A stretch of 64,000 bases of DNA from Microbacterium sp. SY138 (GTDB lineage Bacteria; Actinomycetota; Actinomycetes; Actinomycetales; Microbacteriaceae). Every line of letters starts with the position of its first letter. The stretch's first letter is position 1. A program made the position numbers and the translations under genes. Shown piece by piece: positions 40,803-50,489 of this stretch. The stretch spans positions 1,860,001 through 1,924,000 of the forward strand of contig NZ_CP155793.1 in the NCBI RefSeq assembly GCF_039729145.1. Reading direction: 5' to 3'. The notes under the pieces are model-generated. The model saw only the letters and a list, made by a program, of their open reading frames with translations. It was not told where the DNA came from and ran no database searches.

Positions 40803-41386
40803 CCCACCTCACCCTCGTCCGCCACGGTCAGACCGACTGGAACCTCGCCAAGCGCATCCAAGGCTCCACCGACATCCCGCTGAACGAGACGGGGCGCGAC
40901 GACGCGCGGTGGGCGGCGGAGAGGCTCGCTGCCGGTACGCATCATGCCGTCTACACCAGCCCCCTGCTGAGAGCGAGGGAGACGGCGGAGATCATCGCGG
41001 ATCGGCTGGGGCTGGAGATCACCGGAGTCGTCCCCGACATCCGTGAGCGCGAGTTCGGCGAGGGCGAAGGCATGCTCGTGCCGGACTACATCAGGACCTA
41101 CGGGGATTGGCATGCGGAGGTTCCCGGGGCCGAGTCCCTGCACGAGGTCGGCGAACGGGCCATCGCGGCGCTGCACGAGATCGCCCGAGACGCACGCCGG
41201 CGGTCCGCTCCTCGCGCGGAGTCGGTCATCGTGGTCGCCCATGGCGGAGTGATCCGGGCCGTGATCGACCACGTCTCCGGCGGAACCCTCCCCCGGGACG
41301 GCCAGGTCCTTCAGAACGGCTCGGCGCATCGCTTCGTGGCAGCTCCCGGATACCTTCGGCTGCTCGAGGAATCTCCGGTCCTCTGA
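40799..41386 (+). CDS. Histidine phosphatase family protein (phosphoglycerate mutase-like)
   Basis: A 195-residue phosphatase. The RHG motif is VRHGQTDWN with catalytic His9; the second His is in VVAHGGVIRA; the acid is in EREFGEGEG. Related enzymes act on sugar phosphates or nucleotides; the substrate is unknown. It is translationally coupled to the sirtuin gene. Its stop codon (TGA, 41384-41386) is embedded in the first unit of a 16-bp tandem repeat. Confidence 0.9.
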   Translation: MTHLTLVRHGQTDWNLAKRIQGSTDIPLNETGRDDARWAAERLAAGTHHAVYTSPLLRARETAEIIADRLGLEITGVVPDIREREFGEGEGMLVPDYIRTYGDWHAEVPGAESLHEVGERAIAALHEIARDARRRSAPRAESVIVVAHGGVIRAVIDHVSGGTLPRDGQVLQNGSAHRFVAAPGYLRLLEESPVL

Positions 41387-41455
41387 TCAGCTGCTGCTCT
41401 GATCAGCTGCTGCTCTGATCAGCTGCTGCCCTGATCAGCTGCTGCCCTGATCAGC
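41383..41455. repeat. 16-bp tandem repeat, four full copies plus a partial
   Basis: The unit CTGATCAGCTGCTGCT is repeated at 41383, 41399, 41415 and 41431, with T to C at the last base in copies 3 and 4, and a partial fifth copy from 41447. Each unit holds the palindromes CTGATCAG and CAGCTG. It lies between the convergent phosphatase and CitE genes and covers the phosphatase stop codon. Confidence 0.95.
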
Positions 41456-41466
41456 CGAGGCGGCGA

Positions 41467-42273
41467 TCAGCCGGCACGAGAGACGACGGAGCGCGCGTGA
41501 CGGAGCACTGGTTCGTCGATCATCCGTCCCTCGAACCGGAACACACCGCGCTCTGCCGCCGCGGCGAGGAGGACCGCACGCGCCCATGCCACGGTCCTCT
41601 CGTCCGGTCGGTAGGCGGCCCGGATCGCCGCCACCTGGTTGGGATGGATGCATGCCGTCGCGCGAAAGCCCGACGCGGCGGCATCGCGCGCCTCGCGATC
41701 GAGGCCCTCGGCGTCGTCGAGGGCGATGTGCACGGCATCGATGGCGGCTTTGCCCCGGGCCCCAGCCTCGAGGAGGATGCGCGCGCGGGCATAGCGGGCG
41801 ATGTCGCGATAGCCCCCATCGGCATTCCGGGACGACGTGCCACCGAGGGAGGCCACGAGATCCTCGGCCCCCCACATCATCGCTGTGACCCGTGGGTGCG
41901 CGGCGATGCGGTCTGCGGCGTGCACGCCACGGGCGGTCTCGCACAGAGCGATCAGCGAGTAACGGTCGTCGAACGCTGAGAGGCTCTCCGCGCTCTCCGT
42001 CTTCGCCACCATCACGGTGCGGAAGTCCGTCTTCGCCAGCATCGCGAGGTCGGCGGTGAAGGCGTCGCTGTCCGCGGCATTCACGCGCACGACGACGCGG
42101 CCGGGGTCGAGGTCGGCTTCGACGACATTCCTGCGCGCGGCGTCCTTCGCATCCGGGAGCACCGCATCCTCGAGGTCGAGGATGATCGCATCGGCGCGCT
42201 CGGCGGCCTTCTGGAAACGCTCGGGTCGATCGGCGGGGCAGAACAGCAGAGCAGGGCCGAGGTCGAAGCTCAT
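41467..42273 (-). CDS. citE: CitE-like lyase, putative (R)-HMG-CoA lyase of leucine catabolism
   Basis: A 268-residue HpcH/HpaI aldolase-family TIM barrel. Family motifs are LFCPADRPERF, ILDLEDAV with the magnesium-binding acids, VRVNA, and WGAEDLVASLGG. In M. tuberculosis the syntenic CitE (Rv2498c) is reported to cleave (R)-HMG-CoA, the last step of leucine catabolism, and to act on itaconate-derived CoA esters. Here it ends the AccD1-AccA1-ACD-MaoC-CitE operon and overlaps maoC by four bases. The specific reaction is inferred from synteny. Confidence 0.85.
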   Translation of the reverse strand: MSFDLGPALLFCPADRPERFQKAAERADAIILDLEDAVLPDAKDAARRNVVEADLDPGRVVVRVNAADSDAFTADLAMLAKTDFRTVMVAKTESAESLSAFDDRYSLIALCETARGVHAADRIAAHPRVTAMMWGAEDLVASLGGTSSRNADGGYRDIARYARARILLEAGARGKAAIDAVHIALDDAEGLDREARDAAASGFRATACIHPNQVAAIRAAYRPDERTVAWARAVLLAAAAERGVFRFEGRMIDEPVLRHARSVVSRAG

Positions 42274-42758
42274 GCGGCGGGACCCTCCGGAAGGCAGTGC
42301 ACCAACACCGAGCGCACGGCAGTGGCGACCACCGTTCCGTCCTGATTGCGTCCGGTGTGCGCGATCTTCACGATTCCCTGCCCCGGTCGGGACGAGGAGA
42401 GCCGTTTCTCCACGACGACGCTCTCGGTGTAGAGCGTGTCGCCGGCGAACAGCGGATGCGGGAAAGCCACTTCGCCGAAACCGAGCTGCGCGACGAGAGT
42501 TCCCTGGGTCAGCTGCGCGACCGATGATCCCACCATCGTCGACAGCGTCCACATCGAGTTCATCAGCCGCGCGTGGAACGGATCCTGGGCCTCGGCGAAG
42601 GCCGCGTCGAGATGCAGCGCCTGCGTATTCATCGTGAGCGTCGTGAAGAGAACGTTGTCGGCCTCGGTCGCCGTGCGCCCAGGGCGATGCAGGTAGCGGC
42701 CGTCGACCGCGAACTCCTCGTAGTACAGCCCCCGCTGCAGGATGTCGTGCGTGGTCAT
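42270..42758 (-). CDS. MaoC-like hydratase of leucine catabolism
   Basis: A 162-residue hotdog-fold R-specific enoyl-CoA hydratase. The hydratase motif region FPHPLFAGDTLYTESVVVEKR is present, with N-terminal YYEEFAVDGRYLHRPGRT. In the mycobacterial counterpart locus this enzyme is thought to hydrate 3-methylglutaconyl-CoA to (R)-HMG-CoA for CitE. It overlaps citE (ATGA) and follows the acyl-CoA dehydrogenase by 9 bases, so it is cotranscribed. Confidence 0.85.
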   Translation of the reverse strand: MTTHDILQRGLYYEEFAVDGRYLHRPGRTATEADNVLFTTLTMNTQALHLDAAFAEAQDPFHARLMNSMWTLSTMVGSSVAQLTQGTLVAQLGFGEVAFPHPLFAGDTLYTESVVVEKRLSSSRPGQGIVKIAHTGRNQDGTVVATAVRSVLVHCLPEGPAA

Positions 42759-42767
42759 ACCGTCACG

Positions 42768-43916
42768 CTACCCGGCGAGTCCGAGTCCGCGTGCGATGAC
42801 GAGGAGCTGCACCTCGGTGGTGCCCTCGCCGATCTCGAGGATCTTGGAGTCACGGTAATGACGGCCGACGGGGAACTCGTTCATGAACCCGTTTCCCCCG
42901 AAGATCTGCGTCGCATCCCTGGCGTTGTCCATCGCGGCCTCTCCGCCGACGAGTTTCGCGATGGCCGCCGCTTCGGCGAACGGCTTGCCGGCATCCCGCA
43001 ACCGCGCGGCGTGATGCCAGGCGAGCCGAGCGGTGTGAACCCGCGCGCGCATCCGTGCCAGCGTGAACTGGGCATTCTGGCGCGTGCTCAACGCAGCGCC
43101 GAAGATCGTGCGGCTCTTCGCGTAGTCCACCGCCGCCTCCAGGCAGCCCTCCGCCGCCCCCGTCGAGAGAGCTGCGATCGCGATGCGGCCTTCGTCGAGG
43201 ATGCTCAGGAAGCTGCGGAAGCCGCTCCCCCGTGTGCCGAGCAGGTTCGAGGCGGGCACCCGCGCCCCGTCGAAAGTCAGCGGATGCGTGTCGGAGGCGT
43301 TCCAGCCCACCTTGTCGTAGGGGGCCTCGACCGTGAATCCCGGGGTGCCGTTGGGCACGATGATCGTCGAGATCTCCTTGCGACCGTCCTCGTTCCCGGT
43401 CACCGCGGTGACCGTGACGAAGCGCGTGATCGGGGTACCGGAGTTGGTGATGAACTGCTTGGAGCCGTCGATCACCCACTCGTCGCCGTCGAGTCGGGCC
43501 GTGGTCCTGGTCGCGCCGGCGTCGCTGCCCGCCTCCGGCTCGGTGAGGCCGAAGCCCGCCAGCGCCCGTCCGGCGAGCAGATCGGGCAGCAGTTCCTGGC
43601 GCTGCTCCTCGGTGCCGAAGCGGAAGATCGGCATGGCGCCGAGGCTGACCCCTGCTTCGAGCGTGATCGCGATGGACTGATCCACGCGGCCGAGCGCCTC
43701 GATCGCGATGCCGAGCGCCATGTAGTCGCCGCCCTGTCCGCCGTACTCCTCGGGAAACGGCAGGCCGAACAGACCGAGATCGCCCATCTGCGCCACGACG
43801 TCCATCGAGAGCGTATGGGTGCGGTCGGCCTCATAGGCCTGCGGCGCGACGACCGTGTCTGCGAACTCCCGCACCATGGCGGCGAGCTCGCGCTCCTCCT
43901 CGGTCAGATCTTCCAT
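42768..43916 (-). CDS. Acyl-CoA dehydrogenase, probable isovaleryl-CoA dehydrogenase
   Basis: A 382-residue FAD-dependent acyl-CoA dehydrogenase with the three-domain fold. Signatures include AGFGLTEPEAGSDAGATRT in the middle domain and ATQIFGGNGFMNEFPVGRHYRDSKI near the C-terminus. The place between AccA1 and MaoC matches FadE19 of the mycobacterial branched-chain locus, so isovaleryl-CoA is the likely substrate, giving 3-methylcrotonyl-CoA. It starts two bases after the AccA1 stop. Confidence 0.9.
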   Translation of the reverse strand: MEDLTEEERELAAMVREFADTVVAPQAYEADRTHTLSMDVVAQMGDLGLFGLPFPEEYGGQGGDYMALGIAIEALGRVDQSIAITLEAGVSLGAMPIFRFGTEEQRQELLPDLLAGRALAGFGLTEPEAGSDAGATRTTARLDGDEWVIDGSKQFITNSGTPITRFVTVTAVTGNEDGRKEISTIIVPNGTPGFTVEAPYDKVGWNASDTHPLTFDGARVPASNLLGTRGSGFRSFLSILDEGRIAIAALSTGAAEGCLEAAVDYAKSRTIFGAALSTRQNAQFTLARMRARVHTARLAWHHAARLRDAGKPFAEAAAIAKLVGGEAAMDNARDATQIFGGNGFMNEFPVGRHYRDSKILEIGEGTTEVQLLVIARGLGLAG

Positions 43917-43918
43917 GC

Positions 43919-45865
43919 TCAGCTCTCCTCCGTCATCACACGGGCGACCGGTTGGTCGCGCCGCACCTGATCGCCCACCGCGACCAGCAGGTGCACCACA
44001 CCGTCGTGCGGTGCGAGCACCGGGTGCTCCATCTTCATCGCCTCGATCGAGACGAGAGGGTCGCCGGCGGAGACCCTCTCCCCGTCCGCGGCGTGAACCG
44101 CCACGACGCTGCCCGGCATCGGGGCCCGTCCCTCCGGTTCCGTCGCCCCGGATCCCGCCTCGCGCGCCGACAGCCGACGCCGCATCCGCTGCCTTCTGTC
44201 GAGGGGACGCAGGCGGACCGTGTGTCCGTCCTCGGCCACCCAGACCGCGCCGTCGCCGTCGACAGCGGCACGCACGGAGACTCGAGATCGTGCGGACGGG
44301 GCCTCGTGGAGCTCGACCTCTTCATCGTCATCCGTGAGCGCCACGAACGGGGCGACCACCGTGTTCTCCGCTCCCAGGCGCCATCCCGGCAGCTCTCGCC
44401 ACAGAGGGCTGGTCCGCACCGGCGCGCGGAGCTCCGAGATGGCATCCTTCGCGGCAGCGAGCTGTGCGGTCGACGGCGTCTGCGCGTCGAGGGGAAGCAG
44501 GGTCTCGATGAGTCCCGTGTCGAGATCCCCCGCGATCACGCGCGCGTCCCGGCAGAGAGTTCGCAGGAACGCGATGTTGGTCTCGACGCCCAGCACGACC
44601 GTGCGTGCGAGCGCCTCGTCGAGCCGCGCGAGTGCCGTGGCACGGTCGTCCGCGAAGGCGATCACCTTCGCGATCATCGGATCGTAGAACCCGGTCACCT
44701 CGCTTCCGGTCTCGATCGCCGCGTCGACGCGCACACCGACGGGCGGTTCGAACAACAGCACCTTCCCGGTGGAGGGGAGGAAGCCGCGCTCGGGCGATTC
44801 CGCATACACGCGCGCCTCCACAGCGTGACCGCGCAGACGCGGCGAGACATCCAGCGGAAGCCCATCGGCCGCGCGGAGTTGAAGGGCGACGAGATCGAGT
44901 CCGGTGACCTCCTCGGTGACCGGATGCTCCACCTGGAGGCGGGTGTTCATCTCGATGAAGAACACCTCGTCCGGCGCATCGGCGTCGATGAGGAACTCGA
45001 CCGTGCCGGCCCCGATGTATTCGACGCTCTCAGCCGCCAGCACGGCGGCTGCGAGCAGTCGCTCCCGGGTGTGCGGGGGGATGCCTGCCGACGGCGCCTC
45101 CTCGACGACCTTCTGGTGCCGTCGCTGCAGCGTGCACTCCCGCTCCCCGAGCGCGATGACCGTACCGTGCGCGTCTCCGAAGACCTGCACCTCGATGTGC
45201 CGCGGACGTCTGATCAGGCGTTCGAGGATGAGCGCATCATCGCCGAACGCCGCGGCCGCCACGCGCCGGGCCGAGGCGAGCGCAGAGCGCAGCCCCGTCG
45301 AGTCGGCGACGACCTCCATGCCCTTGCCGCCTCCGCCGGCGCTGGGCTTGACCAGCAGTGGGTATCCGACGTTCTCCGCCTCTTCGGCGATCTCGACGTC
45401 GGACAGGCCTTTGGCGTCGAAACCGGGGACGACCGGAACGCCGAAACGCAGGACGTGCTCGCGAGCGCGTGCCTTGTCGCCCATGATCTGCAGGGCCTCC
45501 ACCGACGGGCCGATGAAGACGATGCCGCTCTCAGCGCAGGCCTCGGCGAGTCCGACGCTCTCGGAGAGGAATCCGTAGCCGGGGTGGATGGCTTGCGCGC
45601 CGCTGCGCCGAGCCGCCGCGATGACGGCATCGATGTCGAGGTACGACTCCGCAGCCGGTGCCGGGCCGATTCTCACGGCGACATCGGCCTCTCGCACGTG
45701 GGGTGCCGCGACGTCGGCGTCGCTGTAGACGGCGACGCTGCGGATGCCGAGCGTGCGCAGGGTGCGGATCACCCGTCGGGCGATCTCCCCGCGGTTGGCG
45801 ACGAGAACGGTGTGGAAGGAGACGGTGTTCGACGACGACGTCGTGGTCATGGACAAGACACTCAC
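43919..45865 (-). CDS. accA1: Biotin-dependent acyl-CoA carboxylase alpha chain (probable methylcrotonyl-CoA carboxylase)
   Basis: A 648-residue protein with a biotin carboxylase domain (about 15-460: [28 protein letters not shown] glycine-rich ATP loop, [18 protein letters not shown]), a BT linker, and a C-terminal biotin carrier domain with EAMKMEH and biotinyl Lys611. GTG at 45865 overlaps the AccD1 stop (GTGA); an ATG at 45850 is an alternative. With AccD1 it should carboxylate 3-methylcrotonyl-CoA in leucine breakdown, by analogy with AccA1/AccD1 of M. tuberculosis. Confidence 0.92.
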   Translation of the reverse strand: MSVLSMTTTSSSNTVSFHTVLVANRGEIARRVIRTLRTLGIRSVAVYSDADVAAPHVREADVAVRIGPAPAAESYLDIDAVIAAARRSGAQAIHPGYGFLSESVGLAEACAESGIVFIGPSVEALQIMGDKARAREHVLRFGVPVVPGFDAKGLSDVEIAEEAENVGYPLLVKPSAGGGGKGMEVVADSTGLRSALASARRVAAAAFGDDALILERLIRRPRHIEVQVFGDAHGTVIALGERECTLQRRHQKVVEEAPSAGIPPHTRERLLAAAVLAAESVEYIGAGTVEFLIDADAPDEVFFIEMNTRLQVEHPVTEEVTGLDLVALQLRAADGLPLDVSPRLRGHAVEARVYAESPERGFLPSTGKVLLFEPPVGVRVDAAIETGSEVTGFYDPMIAKVIAFADDRATALARLDEALARTVVLGVETNIAFLRTLCRDARVIAGDLDTGLIETLLPLDAQTPSTAQLAAAKDAISELRAPVRTSPLWRELPGWRLGAENTVVAPFVALTDDDEEVELHEAPSARSRVSVRAAVDGDGAVWVAEDGHTVRLRPLDRRQRMRRRLSAREAGSGATEPEGRAPMPGSVVAVHAADGERVSAGDPLVSIEAMKMEHPVLAPHDGVVHLLVAVGDQVRRDQPVARVMTEES

Positions 45866-47415
45866 ATCCGGAAGACGCCGAAGCGCGGTTCGGGCAGCGG
45901 GCTGCGGGAGATGACGTCGAGGGAGAGCCCCAGGAGGTCGCGGGTCTGTGCAGGGTCGACGATCCCGTCGTCCCAGAGTCGGGCTGTGGCGTAATAGGGC
46001 TCGCCCTGGTGTTCGTACTGCTCACGGATCGGAGCCTCGAACGCCGCACGGTCCTCGCCGCTCCAGGCATCGCCGCGCGCGGTCAGCTGATCCTCCTTGA
46101 CGGTGGCGAGCACCGACGCCGCCTGCGCGCCGCCCATCACGGAGATGCGGCTCGCAGGCCACGTCCACAGAAAGCGGGGCGAGTAGGCACGGCCGCACAT
46201 GGAGTAGTTGCCGGCCCCGAAAGAACCGCCGATGATGACCGTGAGCTTCGGCACCCGTGTGCTTGCGACCGCAGTGACCATCTTCGCGCCGTCCTTCGCG
46301 ATGCCTCCGGCCTCGGCGTCGGAGCCGACCATGAACCCGGTGATGTTCTGCAGGAACAACAACGGGATCCCGCGCTGATCGCACAGCTCGATGAAGTGGG
46401 CGCCCTTGAGCGCGGACTCGCTGAACAGCACGCCGTTGTTCGCGACGATGCCGATGGGATGACCATGGAGTCGGGCGAAACCGGTGACCAGGGTCGTGCC
46501 GTACTCGGGCTTGAACTCGAGGAACGTGTCGCCGTCGACGAGGCGTGAGATGACCTCGTGCACGTCGTACGCGGCATTCACGTCGACGGGAACCGCGTCG
46601 TAGAGGCTGGAGGACTCGGACGGCGGTCGGCTGGGCGCCACGTCCCAGGCCGGAGCTGCGGGTGCGGGGAGCGTGGCGACGATATCGCGCAGGATCTCGA
46701 GGGCGTGCTCGTCGTCTTCCGCGAGATGGTCGACCACACCGCTGCGTCGTGCGTGCAGTTCTCCCCCGCCCAGTTCCTCTGCGGTCACGATCTCGCCGAT
46801 CGCGGCCTTCACCAGGGGCGGCCCCCCGAGGAAGATCGTTCCCTGGCCGCGGACGATCACGGTCTCGTCGCTCATGGCGGGGACGTAGGCGCCACCCGCC
46901 GTGCAGGAACCGAGAACTGCGGCGAGCTGAGGGATCCCTTCGGCGGACATACGCGCCTGGTTGAAGAAGATCCGGCCGAAATGCTCCCGATCCGGGAAGA
47001 CCTCGTCCTGCTTCGGGAGGAAGGCGCCTCCCGAGTCGACCAGGTACAGACAAGGCAGGCGATTCTCGAGGGCGATCTCCTGCGCACGCAGATGCTTCTT
47101 GACCGTGAGGGGGTAGTACGTGCCGCCCTTCACCGTCGCGTCGTTGCAGACCACCATGACGTGGCGACCGTGGACGAGTCCGATCCCGGCGATCACCCCG
47201 GCACCGGGCGCCTCTCCCCCGTACAGGCCGTCGGCCGCGAGGGGGGCGACTTCCAGGAACGGGCTGCCTTCATCGAGCACCCGAGCGACGCGGTCCCGCG
47301 GGAGCAGTTTGCCGCGCGCGACGTGGCGTTCGCGGGACGCCTCCGGTCCGCCGCGAGCCGCGGTCGCGAGGCGGTCTCGCAGGTCTTGCGCGAGAGACTC
47401 CTGGGTTGCCGGCAT
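45862..47415 (-). CDS. accD1: Acyl-CoA carboxylase beta chain / carboxyltransferase (probable methylcrotonyl-CoA carboxylase)
   Basis: A 517-residue carboxyltransferase with the two crotonase-like halves. Recognisable stretches are [19 protein letters not shown], the [12 protein letters not shown] oxyanion segment, and [22 protein letters not shown], which is typical of methylcrotonyl-CoA carboxylase rather than propionyl-CoA carboxylase. The ATG at 47415 has GAGGAGG 8 bases upstream; an open 5' extension of 19 codons is unlikely. It is the first gene of the catabolic operon and diverges from the TetR gene over two operator-like palindromes. Confidence 0.92.
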   Translation of the reverse strand: MPATQESLAQDLRDRLATAARGGPEASRERHVARGKLLPRDRVARVLDEGSPFLEVAPLAADGLYGGEAPGAGVIAGIGLVHGRHVMVVCNDATVKGGTYYPLTVKKHLRAQEIALENRLPCLYLVDSGGAFLPKQDEVFPDREHFGRIFFNQARMSAEGIPQLAAVLGSCTAGGAYVPAMSDETVIVRGQGTIFLGGPPLVKAAIGEIVTAEELGGGELHARRSGVVDHLAEDDEHALEILRDIVATLPAPAAPAWDVAPSRPPSESSSLYDAVPVDVNAAYDVHEVISRLVDGDTFLEFKPEYGTTLVTGFARLHGHPIGIVANNGVLFSESALKGAHFIELCDQRGIPLLFLQNITGFMVGSDAEAGGIAKDGAKMVTAVASTRVPKLTVIIGGSFGAGNYSMCGRAYSPRFLWTWPASRISVMGGAQAASVLATVKEDQLTARGDAWSGEDRAAFEAPIREQYEHQGEPYYATARLWDDGIVDPAQTRDLLGLSLDVISRSPLPEPRFGVFRM

Positions 47416-47476
47416 CGTGATGTCCTCCTCGACCCACGTCCGCGAGGGCGGGCCCTGGCGCGGTGCATGCACTTTC

Positions 47477-47494
47477 GGTTAGTGTTCACTAACC
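47477..47494. promoter_or_regulatory. TetR operator 1, GGTTAGTG-TT-CACTAACC
   Basis: An 18-base site with perfect 8-bp arms and a 2-base centre, between accD1 and the divergent TetR gene. A 10-bp palindrome GTGCATGCAC abuts it at 47463-47472. Confidence 0.75.
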
Positions 47495-47505
47495 CGTTGA
47501 TTCAG

Positions 47506-47521
47506 GTTAGCGAGGATTAAC
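47506..47521. promoter_or_regulatory. TetR operator 2 (degenerate), GTTAG-N6-ATTAAC
   Basis: GTTAGCGAGGATTAAC keeps the GTTA/TAAC ends of operator 1 and lies 28 bases from it centre to centre, just upstream of the TetR ATG. The GAGGA inside it also serves as the ribosome binding site. Confidence 0.55.
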
Positions 47522-47525
47522 TGAG

Positions 47526-48134
47526 ATGACAAGCCCGGTCACCGCCCGAGACCGCGCCAAGGCTGAACGGTCGGATGCGATCCTGCACGCTGCCGCGCGT
47601 CTCTTCGCCGCGCGTGGATACAGCGGCGTGAGCCTGGAGGACATCGGGGCTGCCGTCGGCGTATCCGGACCGGCCGTCTACCGTCACTTCGCCGGCAAGC
47701 AGGCACTGCTCGGGGCCGTGCTCGTCAAGGTGAGTCAGGATCTGATCCGCGGTGGACGGCAGGTCTCCGAGGAAACTCCGACCCCCGACGAGCGGATGCG
47801 TGCGCTGATCGGCTTCCATGTCGAGTTCGCGCTGGGCAATGCCGAGGTCATCCAGGTGCAGGACCGTGATGTCGCGTTCCTCTCCGAGACGGACCGGGCC
47901 GAGGTCCGCCGCCTCCAGCGCGCGTACATCGAGTTGTGGATGGCAGCCTTGTCGCCGTTGCATGGGACGCCGGGCGGCGGCGCGGATCAGGATGAGCTGC
48001 GGTTGCGCGTGCAGGCATGCTTCGGGCTCATCAACTCGACTCCGCACAGCACCCGTGCCGCCGCCAGGCGGCATTCCGCCACCGCGACCGTACTGATCGC
48101 GATGGCGGACGCGGCTCTGCGCGCGACTACCTGA
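47526..48134 (+). CDS. TetR/AcrR family regulator of the leucine-catabolic operon
   Basis: A 202-residue regulator. The helix-turn-helix is at about 15-60 (AILHAAARLFAARGYSGVSLEDIGAAVGVSGPAVYRHFAGKQAL); the C-terminal ligand domain is all-helical. It diverges from accD1, and two related palindromes fill the short intergenic region, so it probably represses both itself and the operon, with an acyl-CoA as likely inducer. A TetR gene (Rv2506) occupies the same locus in M. tuberculosis. It is convergent with the bkdC gene; the 3' ends overlap by 8 bases. Confidence 0.9.
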   Translation: MTSPVTARDRAKAERSDAILHAAARLFAARGYSGVSLEDIGAAVGVSGPAVYRHFAGKQALLGAVLVKVSQDLIRGGRQVSEETPTPDERMRALIGFHVEFALGNAEVIQVQDRDVAFLSETDRAEVRRLQRAYIELWMAALSPLHGTPGGGADQDELRLRVQACFGLINSTPHSTRAAARRHSATATVLIAMADAALRATT

Positions 48135-49482
48135 GCAGCATCGCCCGTCCGGGCTCTTCGAGGATGTCGGCGACATCCTTGAGGAAGCTCGCCCCCTCGG
48201 CTCCGTCGACCAGACGGTGATCGAACGAGAGGCTGAGGGTCATCATCTGCCGCAGGGCGATCTCGCCGTGGTGCTCCCACGGCTGACGCCGCACTGCTCC
48301 GACGGCCAGGATCCCGGATTGCCCCGGGGGCAGGATGGGTGTGCCGGCATCGACGCCGAAGACTCCGATGTTCGAGATCGAGAACGTGCCGCCTGCGAGT
48401 TCCGCCGGCGAGGTCTTCCCCGCACGGGCCACCTCGGCCAGCGACTTCACGGCATCCGCGAGACCGACGAGGGTCAACTGCTCCGCATCACGGATCATCG
48501 GGACGATGAGGCCCCGATCCGTCGCGGCGGCGATCCCCAGGTCGACGTAGTTGTGCTGGACGATCTCCCCGGCGGCCTCGTCCCAACGCGAGTTGAGCCC
48601 GGGCGTGCGGCTCAGAGCGAGACAGACGGCCTTCGCGACCACCGCGAGCGGGCCGATCCGGTGTGCGCTGAGGGCGCGATCGTCGCGAAGACTCGACAAC
48701 AGGTCCATCGTCGCGGTCACGTCGACCGTGTGGAAGACCGTGACATGGGGGGCCGTGAACGCGCTCTGCACCATCGCCGCCGCCGTGTGCTTGCGCACGC
48801 CGCGGATGGGGATGCGGGTCTCTCGCTCCGCGTCTGTGAGCACTGACGCGTTCGACGGGGTGGGCGTCGACGACAGGTCGTCGGCACGCGGCGTGCGGTG
48901 GGCGATCCGCTCTGCGTATTCGTCGACGTCGCGGCGGGTGATGACTCGATCCCCCACGTCGGCGGCGACCAGCACGAGATCGATGCCGAGACGCTTGGCG
49001 TGAGCGCGCACGGGCGGGGTGGAGCGCGGCCGTTCGATGACCGCATCCACGGCTGCCGAGGGGGTGGCGTCATGCGGTGCGGCCTCGAGAACGGCTGTGT
49101 CGACCGGTGCCGGGGTGGCTCCGATGCGCCGTGCCCGTCGCGCAGGGCGGCCGGCGGTCGTGGGGGCGGCACCGTAGCCGACGAGGTTCGGCTGCGCCTT
49201 CTCCTCGGAATCCGACGCGGGCGCGGGCCCATCCTCGTCCTCCCCCACCACATCGAAGGCGATCAGCGGAGCACCGACGGCGACCGTCTGGCCGGCCTCG
49301 GCGTGCAGGGCCGATACCGTGCCCTCATAGGGCGAGGGCAGCTCGACGACCGCTTTCGCCGTCTCCACCTCCGCGAGAGTCTGGTTGAGCGAGACCGCGT
49401 CGCCGGGGGCGACGAGCCAGGTCACCACCTCGGCTTCGGTCAGTCCCTCTCCGAGGTCCGGAAGACGGAACTCCGCGATCAT
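48127..49482 (-). CDS. bkdC: Branched-chain alpha-keto acid dehydrogenase E2 (dihydrolipoamide acyltransferase)
   Basis: A 451-residue E2 core. A lipoyl domain (about 1-80) carries the lipoyl Lys43 in VETAKAVVEL; an E1/E3-binding domain lies around 165-205 (PVRAHAKRLGIDL); and a catalytic acyltransferase domain fills the C-terminal half, with FDHRLVDG and His422. The ATG overlaps the E1-beta stop (ATGA). One lipoyl domain and the neighbouring E1 pair fit a branched-chain complex. No E3 gene is present here; lipoamide dehydrogenase must come from elsewhere. Confidence 0.93.
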   Translation of the reverse strand: MIAEFRLPDLGEGLTEAEVVTWLVAPGDAVSLNQTLAEVETAKAVVELPSPYEGTVSALHAEAGQTVAVGAPLIAFDVVGEDEDGPAPASDSEEKAQPNLVGYGAAPTTAGRPARRARRIGATPAPVDTAVLEAAPHDATPSAAVDAVIERPRSTPPVRAHAKRLGIDLVLVAADVGDRVITRRDVDEYAERIAHRTPRADDLSSTPTPSNASVLTDAERETRIPIRGVRKHTAAAMVQSAFTAPHVTVFHTVDVTATMDLLSSLRDDRALSAHRIGPLAVVAKAVCLALSRTPGLNSRWDEAAGEIVQHNYVDLGIAAATDRGLIVPMIRDAEQLTLVGLADAVKSLAEVARAGKTSPAELAGGTFSISNIGVFGVDAGTPILPPGQSGILAVGAVRRQPWEHHGEIALRQMMTLSLSFDHRLVDGAEGASFLKDVADILEEPGRAMLLR

Positions 49483-50489
49483 GCCCCTGCTCCCGTCAGA
49501 CTGTTCGGCCGGTCCAGCACCCGGTCGACGGCATCGAGCAGCCGATCGAGATCGGGAAGGTGATACTTCTCGAGCTTTGCGGGCGGGTAGGGGACGTCGT
49601 GTCCGGTGACGCGCAACGGCGCCGACTCGAGGTACTCGAAGCAGCGCTCCGTGATGCTCGCGATCACCTCGGCTGCGACGCCGGCCTCGCGAGAGGCCTC
49701 GTGGGCGACGACCACGCGTCCCGTCTTGCGCACCGAGGCGGCGACCGAGTCGTAGTCCACCGGTGAGAGCGAGCGGAGGTCGATGACCTCGAGAGAGACG
49801 CCCTCGTCCGCTGCAGCGTCGGCCGCCTGAAGCGCCGTGGAGACCATCGCCCCGTAGGTGATCAGGGTCGCGTCGTTCCCGGTTCGCACGACGCGCGCGA
49901 GTCCCATGGGCGCTGCGTCCGCGAGCGGCGCCTCCAGGTCGACATCGCCCTTGTGGTGGTACAGGCGTTTCGGTTCGAAGAAGATCACCGGATCGTCGGA
50001 GGCGATCGCCTGTCGCAGGCTGCGGTACGCGTCCTCCGGGTTCGAGACCGCGATCACGCGCAGACCGGCCGTGTGCACGAAGTAGGCCTCCGGGGACTCC
50101 GAGTGATGCTCGGCGGCGCCGATGCCTCCTGCCCACGGGATGCGGATGGTGATCGGCATCTTCACCCGGCCCTGGGTGCGGTAGTGCAGCTTCGCGACCT
50201 GAGCGACGATCTGGTCGAACGCGGGGTACACGAAGCCGTCGAACTGGATCTCGACCACCGGCCGATAACCGCGGAACGCCAGGCCCACGGCTGTTCCGAC
50301 GATGCCCGACTCCGCGAGCGGAGTGTCGATCACCCGCGCTGCGCCGAACTCGTCGAGCAGCCCGTCGGTGATGCGGAAGACGCCACCGAGTTTCCCGATG
50401 TCCTCTCCGAGCAGCACCACCTTGTCGTCGTCGCGCATCGCCTGACGCAGTCCCGCGCCGAGCGCCTTTCCGAGGGTCAGTTCGGTCAT
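49479..50489 (-). CDS. bkdB: Branched-chain alpha-keto acid dehydrogenase E1 beta
   Basis: A 336-residue transketolase-like E1 beta subunit. Features are LLGEDIGKLGGVFRITDGL near the N-terminus, PLAESGIVGTAVGLAFRGYRPVVEIQF with the TPP-contacting Glu, and the C-terminal swivel domain with VVAHEASREAGVAAEV. It decarboxylates the 2-keto acids of Leu, Ile and Val together with E1 alpha. It overlaps both neighbours by four bases, so the three subunits are translationally coupled. Confidence 0.94.
   Translation of the reverse strand: MTELTLGKALGAGLRQAMRDDDKVVLLGEDIGKLGGVFRITDGLLDEFGAARVIDTPLAESGIVGTAVGLAFRGYRPVVEIQFDGFVYPAFDQIVAQVAKLHYRTQGRVKMPITIRIPWAGGIGAAEHHSESPEAYFVHTAGLRVIAVSNPEDAYRSLRQAIASDDPVIFFEPKRLYHHKGDVDLEAPLADAAPMGLARVVRTGNDATLITYGAMVSTALQAADAAADEGVSLEVIDLRSLSPVDYDSVAASVRKTGRVVVAHEASREAGVAAEVIASITERCFEYLESAPLRVTGHDVPYPPAKLEKYHLPDLDRLLDAVDRVLDRPNSLTGAGA

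Noticed and set aside
41383..41455. Tandem repeat considered as a CRISPR array
   Set aside because: Units are 16 bp, directly abutting, with no spacers and no cas genes nearby.
43952..45994. A 680-codon plus-strand frame opposite accA1
   Set aside because: Antisense to a biotin carboxylase with all motifs intact; no recognisable domain.
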